Part shown: piece after piece, positions 1 through 3,569 of the stretch
How positions within the stretch are numbered: the stretch's first letter is position 1
How the letters are laid out: the number at the start of each line of letters is the position of its first letter
Assembly (NCBI GenBank): GCA_017615235.1
Contig: JAGAAM010000052.1
Location: 1-5,417, forward strand
DNA length: 5,417 nt
From: Clostridia bacterium
GTDB lineage: Bacteria; Bacillota_A; Clostridia; Oscillospirales; CAG-382
Direction: 5' to 3'
Program-made: the position numbers and the translations under genes
Notes under the pieces: generated by a model
What the model saw: the letters and a program-made list of their open reading frames with translations, nothing else
The model's database searches: none
What the model was told of the DNA's origin: nothing

Positions 1-15
1 ACGCCTTTTATTTGC

Positions 16-44
16 TTGTTTTCGTAATGAAAAGGTGATATAAT
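16..44 (+). promoter_or_regulatory. Predicted sigma-A promoter of the DUF5685 operon (extended -10)
   Basis: A perfect TATAAT at 39-44 is preceded by TG at 36-37, which makes an extended -10 element. A weak -35 box, TTGTTT (16-21, TTG conserved), sits 17 nt upstream of the -10. The expected transcript start near position 51 would leave a leader of only about 21 nt before the ATG at 72. The ten bases GTGATATAAT (35-44) recur exactly at the promoter of the second operon (2115-2124). The promoter is predicted from sequence only. Confidence 0.75.
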
Positions 45-60
45 CATTAAAAATCATCAA

Positions 61-66
61 AAGGAG
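61..66 (+). promoter_or_regulatory. Ribosome binding site of the DUF5685 gene
   Basis: AAGGAG lies 5 nt before the ATG at 72. It is a strong Shine-Dalgarno sequence and fixes this start. The initiation region (AGGAG, then CGCC, then the ATG) resembles that of yicC at 2144-2158. Confidence 0.8.
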
Positions 67-71
67 CGCCT

Positions 72-947
72 ATGTTCGGCTATATCCGTCCGCGAAAAAG
101 CGACCTTCTGGTCAAGGACAGCGAATACTATTCCGCGCTTTACTGCGGGCTCTGCCGTTACGGCGGAAAGCATATATCGCATATCACGCGCTGGCTCCTC
201 AATTACGATTTCGTGCTCCTTGCGCTTTTGCGTATCTCGCTTACCGGTGAAAAAGCCGAAGTATGCAGGGAATACTGCCCCTACAAATGCAAAAAGAAGA
301 ACTGCGTCAAAGCAGACGCGAGTTATGATTACGTCATAAGCGCGTTCGGTCTGCTTTCATACGGCAAGCTTATCGACGATATAAACGACGAAAAAGGCAT
401 CGACAGAGCATTTAAAAAGTTCGCGAAGCGAGCCGTCTTTGAGCGGATAAAGAGAAAGTCTTCAAAATATCCTTCGCTCGTCGAAGCGGTGGATAAAGGG
501 CTTGCAAAGTGCGCAAAAGCCGAAAAAGACCGGGTATCCGATACCGACTTCGCCGCCGACGGGTTCGGCGCGATGATGCGCGAAATCGCTTCTTTCGGTC
601 TTGAAGGCGAGAAAAAGCTTATAGCGGAAAATTGCGGTTATCACATCGGGCGGTTCATCTATATCGCCGATGCGCTCGACGACGCTTTTAACGATGAAAA
701 GACCGGGAATTACAATCCGTTGTTACTTAAATACGGCTCCGCCGCAGAAGTTTACAAAAACCGCGAAACGATAACTTCTACGCTTTATGACAGCCTTAAC
801 GCTTTCTCGAATTCCTACGCGCTCGCCTGCAAAGCGGAGCTGACGGAGGAAGACCGCATCATATTCAACATAGTCGAACTCGGCGGACGCGATTCCGTGC
901 GCCGGATAATCGAAAGGAACAAGAAGCATTATGAACAACCCGTATGA
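72..947 (+). CDS. DUF5685 family protein, Cys cluster plus two Asp-rich motifs
   Basis: This is a 291-residue protein of unknown function that I place in DUF5685 from its opening (MFGYIRP), the YCGLCR motif and the [18 protein letters not shown] motif. The N-terminal part has a cysteine pair C25-x2-C28 and a second group C65, C69, C73, C78, which suggests a zinc or iron-sulfur site. The rest looks all-helical, with two acidic motifs: D102-D103-x2-D106-E107, and D200-x2-D203-D204-x3-D208 followed by G212, Y214 and P216. That spacing recalls the paired Asp motifs of squalene/phytoene-synthase-like folds. This is my inference, not an established fact for the family. No signal peptide or clear membrane segment is seen. 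It is first in its operon, and its last 17 bases overlap the J-domain gene, so the two products are probably made together. The strong RBS at 61-66 supports the start. Family assignment rests on recall of the family pattern. Confidence 0.82.
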   Translation: MFGYIRPRKSDLLVKDSEYYSALYCGLCRYGGKHISHITRWLLNYDFVLLALLRISLTGEKAEVCREYCPYKCKKKNCVKADASYDYVISAFGLLSYGKLIDDINDEKGIDRAFKKFAKRAVFERIKRKSSKYPSLVEAVDKGLAKCAKAEKDRVSDTDFAADGFGAMMREIASFGLEGEKKLIAENCGYHIGRFIYIADALDDAFNDEKTGNYNPLLLKYGSAAEVYKNRETITSTLYDSLNAFSNSYALACKAELTEEDRIIFNIVELGGRDSVRRIIERNKKHYEQPV

Positions 948-1563
948 GATCCTCGGCGTCAGCGAAAACGCGACGGACGAGGAGATCAAAAAGGCTTACA
1001 GGACTCTTGCAAAAAAATACCACCCGGACAATTACGCCGACAGCCCGCTGAAGGATCTCGCCGAGAAGAAGATGAAGGAGATCAACGAGGCTTACGACGA
1101 TATTCAGAAATATCGTTCCGGCGCCGGGAAACGCGGCTCCGGCGGCGGTTATTATTACGAAGGCGATTATGCGGGAAGCGAAGGCTCGACCGGCGTTTAC
1201 GCCCGTATCAGGATGCTGATAAACACCGGCAGGATCGACGAAGCGAACGTTCTTCTCGAAAGAGTTCCGCAAGCCGAAAGGAACGCCGAATGGCATTTCC
1301 TTATGGCGCTCGTCTATTACCGCAAAGGCTGGCTCCAGAACGCGCGTGACGAGATCAACACCGCCTGCGCGATGGACCCTTACAACCGGGAGTACATAAC
1401 CTTCAAACAGCGCATGAGCAGCGGCTCCGCCGAAAGCCCTTACGCCGGAATGAACGGCAACGACAGCACTTGCGGAACGCCCTGCTGTACCTGCTGCGGC
1501 GATCTGCTTTGCCTCGACTGCTGCTGCGAACGCACGGGTCACGACCTGATCCCCTGCTGCTGA
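931..1563 (+). CDS. J-domain protein with TPR-like region and cysteine-string C terminus
   Basis: A 210-residue DnaJ-like co-chaperone. The J domain spans residues 3-62, with the Hsp70-stimulating HPD triad at 31-33 and typical helix II and helix III patterns. A short Gly/Tyr-rich linker (about 64-88) follows. Next come two TPR-like helical hairpins (about 89-151), the second with the [13 protein letters not shown] and ACAMDPYN pattern of a TPR. The tail (180-210) holds 11 cysteines: 181, 185, 186, 188, 189, 194, 197, 198, 199, 209 and 210. The protein ends in -CC. There is no DnaJ zinc-finger (CxxCxGxG) repeat and no substrate-binding domain, so it is a specialised J protein rather than DnaJ itself. 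It presumably stimulates DnaK, with the tail giving metal binding or membrane attachment (inference). The ATG overlaps the upstream gene by 17 nt. A modest AGGA at 915-918 lies 12 nt ahead, so coupling to upstream translation is likely. I recall similar Cys-rich tails on clostridial J-domain proteins, so the tail is probably conserved and not a sequencing artefact. Confidence 0.9.
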   Translation: MNNPYEILGVSENATDEEIKKAYRTLAKKYHPDNYADSPLKDLAEKKMKEINEAYDDIQKYRSGAGKRGSGGGYYYEGDYAGSEGSTGVYARIRMLINTGRIDEANVLLERVPQAERNAEWHFLMALVYYRKGWLQNARDEINTACAMDPYNREYITFKQRMSSGSAESPYAGMNGNDSTCGTPCCTCCGDLLCLDCCCERTGHDLIPCC

Positions 1564-1564
1564 T

Positions 1565-2095
1565 ATGAAAAAAGCGAGAAAGACCGCCTACGCCGGCTTA
1601 TTTACGGCTCTCTGCGTGGCTTTGCTGTTCCTCGGATCGGTGATCGAGGTGCTCGATCTTTCGACCGCCGCTTTGGGAAGCCTTATCATCATCGCCGCGA
1701 TGATCGAGCTCGGAAAAGGATACGCGATCGCGGTATACGCCGCGGCTTCGCTGCTTTCGGCTTTACTGCTCCCCAATAAAGCGCCGGCGGTCTATTTCAT
1801 ACTGTTTTCGGGCTATTACCCGGTCTTAAAGGTCTTTTTGAACAATATCAAGCCGAAACCGCTATCCTACGCGGCGAGGTTCGCGGTCTTCGATATCGCC
1901 CTCGCCGGTGCCGCACTTGTGACGGTTTACCTTTTGAACACCCCGATCGAATTCGAAGTTTACTGGTGGATAGCGGGCATATTGCTTGCGAACGGCGTGT
2001 TTTTCGTATACGATATCGCGCTGGAACGTATGAGTCTGTTCTACGTTCGGCATATAAAATCAAAATTTAAATATATATTTAAAGGTAGGCGGTAG
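1565..2095 (+). CDS. Polytopic membrane protein, conserved hypothetical (S-component-like appearance)
   Basis: A 176-residue integral membrane protein of unknown function. Hydrophobic segments are visible at about residues 9-30, 34-50, 53-70, 74-92, 105-125 and 133-153, giving five or six membrane spans. It has a basic N terminus (MKKARK) and a strongly basic C-terminal tail (162-176), which would be cytoplasmic by the positive-inside rule. The opening (AYAGLFTALCVALLFLG) resembles the first helix of ECF-transporter substrate-binding S components, but I see no specific substrate motif and no energising genes nearby. I therefore do not assign transport. The ATG lies 1 nt after the stop of the J-domain gene. 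There is no recognisable Shine-Dalgarno sequence, so it is probably translated by re-initiation, implying expression tied to the J protein. The last codons (2081-2095) form the 5' arm and part of the loop of the operon's terminator. Confidence 0.85.
   Translation: MKKARKTAYAGLFTALCVALLFLGSVIEVLDLSTAALGSLIIIAAMIELGKGYAIAVYAAASLLSALLLPNKAPAVYFILFSGYYPVLKVFLNNIKPKPLSYAARFAVFDIALAGAALVTVYLLNTPIEFEVYWWIAGILLANGVFFVYDIALERMSLFYVRHIKSKFKYIFKGRR
2066..2083 (+). repeat. Perfect 18-bp AT-only palindrome upstream of the yicC promoter
   Basis: TTTAAATATATATTTAAA is a perfect inverted repeat made only of A and T. It lies inside the final codons of the membrane-protein gene, starting 30 nt before the -35 box of the yicC promoter. 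It overlaps the place where an UP element for RNA polymerase alpha would sit, and could also be an operator. It may simply be AT-rich lysine, tyrosine and phenylalanine codons. The symmetry is observed; the function is not known. Confidence 0.45.
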
Positions 2096-2114
2096 TTGAC
2101 AGCCTGCCTTTTTT
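2081..2114 (+). terminator. Intrinsic terminator of the DUF5685 / J-domain / membrane-protein operon
   Basis: Bases 2081-2090 (AAAGGTAGGC) pair with 2102-2111 (GCCTGCCTTT) in a 10-bp stem with one G-T wobble (T2086-G2106). The loop is 11 nt (2091-2101), and a run of six T (2109-2114) follows the G/C-rich core. The 5' arm lies inside the last coding triplets of the upstream gene, and that gene's TAG stop is in the loop. The loop also contains the -35 box of the next promoter, and the 3' arm with the T run forms its spacer. Only the + strand has the T run, so the terminator acts on the upstream operon. Confidence 0.85.
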
Positions 2115-2124
2115 GTGATATAAT
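2096..2124 (+). promoter_or_regulatory. Consensus sigma-A promoter of the yicC-remA-rpoZ-priA operon
   Basis: TTGACA at 2096-2101 and TATAAT at 2119-2124 are both perfect matches, separated by the optimal 17 nt. TG at 2116-2117 adds an extended -10 element. Transcription should begin near 2131, giving a leader of about 25 nt before the ATG at 2156. A match this complete predicts strong constitutive expression unless a repressor acts. The -35 box is embedded in the terminator loop of the preceding operon. Confidence 0.92.
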
Positions 2125-2143
2125 ACCTTGTTAAAAAATATTC

Positions 2144-2148
2144 AGGAG
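2144..2148 (+). promoter_or_regulatory. Ribosome binding site of yicC
   Basis: AGGAG lies 7 nt before the ATG at 2156. This supports that start over the in-frame ATG 12 nt further on (second Met, residue 5), which is itself part of the conserved MTGFGR motif. Confidence 0.8.
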
Positions 2149-2155
2149 TCGCCTT

Positions 2156-3034
2156 ATGATAAAAAGCATGACGGGCTTCGGCAGACACCGCGAAGCCGTT
2201 GACGGTTACGATATAATCTGCGAGGTCAAATCTGTCAACAGCAGATACCTCGATACAAACATCAAGATAAGCCGCGCTTTCGGCGCGCTTGAGGACAATG
2301 TACGCCGGTTCGCGGCCAACAAAGTATCGCGCGGGAAGCTCGATATCTACGTTTCGATTGACCGTATCGGCGGCGAGAAAAACGTTCTCACCGCCAACGA
2401 CGAATTCATCGGCGAATACGTCAGGCTTATGCGAGGGATAAAAAAGCGCTGTAAGCTTTCCGGCAATTTAAGCGTCGATACGCTGGCTTTGCGTAACGAA
2501 GTTTTCAGCCAGTCCCGACCCGACGAGGATATGGACGCCGCCTGGAAAGCCGTCGAAACGGTGCTTGAAAAGGCTTTCGCCGTTTTCTCGGATATGCGCG
2601 CCGCCGAAGGCAGAAAGCTTTGCGACGATCTGCTCGGACACATCGCCGCGCTTGAAGGGCTTCGCGCCGATATAGCGAAGCGCGCGCCCGCCGCAGTCGC
2701 CGAATCGAACGAAAAGATGAAAGCGAGGATAAAAGAGCTGCTGGGCGGAGTCGATTACGACGAAGGCAGGCTCCTTACCGAATGCGCGATCTTCGCCGAC
2801 AAGGCGGATATAAGCGAGGAGCTCGCAAGGCTCGATTCACATTTCACCCAGTTCCGCGCGTTCGTCGAGGAGGACGTCCCGGTCGGCAGGAAACTTGATT
2901 TTCTCGTCCAGGAGATGAACCGCGAAGTCAATACCATCGGTTCGAAAGCCAACGACGGCAGCATAGCAAAGACCGTCATCGACGCAAAAAGCGCGGTCGA
3001 GAAGGTCCGAGAACAGATACAGAACGTCGAGTAA
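2156..3034 (+). CDS. yicC: YicC/YloC family endoribonuclease
   Basis: A 292-residue cytoplasmic protein of the YicC/YloC family, whose E. coli (about 287 aa) and B. subtilis (about 291 aa) members are endoribonucleases. E. coli YicC has been linked to small-RNA turnover. The N-terminal YicC-like domain begins with the hallmark SMTGFGR (residues 4-10), followed by the conserved EVKSVNSRYLD segment near 23-33. The C-terminal DUF1732-type domain carries LDFLVQEMNREVNTIGSKAN (247-266) and ends in the usual REQIQNVE. Length and both signatures match intact family members, so the gene appears complete and functional. It is first in its operon behind a perfect sigma-A promoter, and 11 nt separate it from remA, matching the yloC-ylzA(remA) pair of Bacillus. 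The promoter implies steady housekeeping expression. Confidence 0.97.
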   Translation: MIKSMTGFGRHREAVDGYDIICEVKSVNSRYLDTNIKISRAFGALEDNVRRFAANKVSRGKLDIYVSIDRIGGEKNVLTANDEFIGEYVRLMRGIKKRCKLSGNLSVDTLALRNEVFSQSRPDEDMDAAWKAVETVLEKAFAVFSDMRAAEGRKLCDDLLGHIAALEGLRADIAKRAPAAVAESNEKMKARIKELLGGVDYDEGRLLTECAIFADKADISEELARLDSHFTQFRAFVEEDVPVGRKLDFLVQEMNREVNTIGSKANDGSIAKTVIDAKSAVEKVREQIQNVE

Positions 3035-3045
3035 GGAGTCGGGAT

Positions 3046-3285
3046 ATGATATTATTGGACGTCGGATCAGGCAATTTCGTCAACGCCGAAAGGATCATCG
3101 CAGTGGTATCGCCGGATTCCCTCCCGGTGAGAAGGCTCGTTCAGGACGCTAAGAACGCCGGCAGAGCCATCGACGTTACTACAGGCAAAAAGACCAAATC
3201 GGTCATCGTCACGGACAGCGATCACGTTATCTGCTCGGCTCTCGAGGCCTCGGAGCTCAACGCGAAACTCAATTCAAACGATTAA
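3046..3285 (+). CDS. remA: RemA-like DNA-binding regulator (DUF370)
   Basis: A 79-residue protein of the RemA/DUF370 family. In B. subtilis RemA (89 aa) is a DNA-binding oligomer that activates biofilm-matrix and osmoprotection genes. The core matches closely: the GSGNFVNAERI segment, VVSPDSLPVRRLVQDA (20-35), ID-T-G (42-47) and VIVTDSDHVICSA (53-65). Residues R16 and P27 align with R18 and P29, whose mutation disables B. subtilis RemA. The B. subtilis pair R50-R51, reported as DNA-binding, is replaced by K48-K49, which keeps the charge. The family's common FGN and ATYGRRTR motifs read SGN and VTTGKKTK here, so this is a divergent member. GGAG at 3035-3038, immediately after the yicC stop, is the ribosome binding site. 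Whether it controls matrix genes in this organism cannot be judged from this window. Confidence 0.93.
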   Translation: MILLDVGSGNFVNAERIIAVVSPDSLPVRRLVQDAKNAGRAIDVTTGKKTKSVIVTDSDHVICSALEASELNAKLNSND

Positions 3286-3300
3286 AATTTTACAAAATAT

Positions 3301-3306
3301 AAGAGG
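3301..3306 (+). promoter_or_regulatory. Ribosome binding site deciding the rpoZ start
   Basis: AAGAGG lies 9 nt before the first of two consecutive ATG codons (3316 and 3319) and 12 nt before the second. The first is favoured by spacing. The 30-nt remA-rpoZ gap contains nothing else recognisable and no terminator hairpin. Confidence 0.65.
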
Positions 3307-3315
3307 TACCCTAAA

Positions 3316-3555
3316 ATGATGCTCTATCCCACCGTACAGGAACTCACAAACGAAAAAGTGAACCGCTACAAGCTCGTCATCGCGACGGCTAAATGCGCCC
3401 GCCACATCGTCGAAAAAGAAGCGGCGAGCGAAGGCGACGACAAACGCAGATACGAACTTGAACGCAGGTCCGAAATTTCCGATCAGGAATGCGAAAAACC
3501 GGTCTCCGTCGCGGTAAGAAAGATCCACGACGGCGAATATAAGATCCTCGACTGA
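3316..3555 (+). CDS. rpoZ: DNA-directed RNA polymerase subunit omega
   Basis: A 79-residue omega subunit, which helps fold and place the beta' subunit in RNA polymerase. The N-terminal part (MMLYPTVQEL, then NRYKLVIATAKCARHIV at about 16-32) is the usual omega helix pattern, with RYKLV and AxxARxxV positions. The C-terminal KPVSVAVRKIHDGEYKI (about 61-77) matches the family's KPV-x-A-x-x-I ending. Between them is a highly charged stretch of about 28 residues (33-60), roughly twice what I expect in the short clostridial form. I recall similar long omegas in Oscillospirales-type genomes, so this looks lineage-specific rather than aberrant. Position between remA and priA fits the conserved cluster, which supports the call despite the divergent sequence. 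Confidence 0.9.
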   Translation: MMLYPTVQELTNEKVNRYKLVIATAKCARHIVEKEAASEGDDKRRYELERRSEISDQECEKPVSVAVRKIHDGEYKILD

Positions 3556-3558
3556 AGC

Positions 3559-3563
3559 AAGGA
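3559..3563 (+). promoter_or_regulatory. Ribosome binding site of priA
   Basis: AAGGA lies 6 nt before the ATG at 3570, in the 14-nt gap after the rpoZ stop. It supports this start, and the resulting N terminus (MEKAYASVRI) matches PriA proteins. Confidence 0.75.
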
Positions 3564-3569
3564 CAAAAG

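Noticed and set aside
1..15. Possible tail of an upstream terminator (GCC followed by a T run)
   Set aside because: Only one arm would be inside the window, so no hairpin can be shown.
865..1542. Long minus-strand open frame (225 codons) antisense to the J-domain gene
   Set aside because: It mirrors the codon bias of a clearly identified + strand gene, has no family resemblance, is Ala/Val/Arg-rich and has no evident ribosome binding site. It is a shadow frame.
1483..1563. Repeated CTG/TGC triplets that look like a microsatellite
   Set aside because: They are the Cys codons of the conserved tail of the J protein. Spacing is irregular and matches a protein-level pattern, not a slippage repeat.
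1565..2095. Assignment of the membrane protein as an ECF-transporter S component
   Set aside because: The first helix is suggestive, but no substrate-specific motif, riboswitch or EcfA/EcfT gene is present, so transport function is not supported.
3286..3315. AAAATTTT in the remA-rpoZ gap as a terminator or operator
   Set aside because: The palindrome is only 8 bases, without a G/C stem or T run. The gap is best read as a simple intra-operon spacer.
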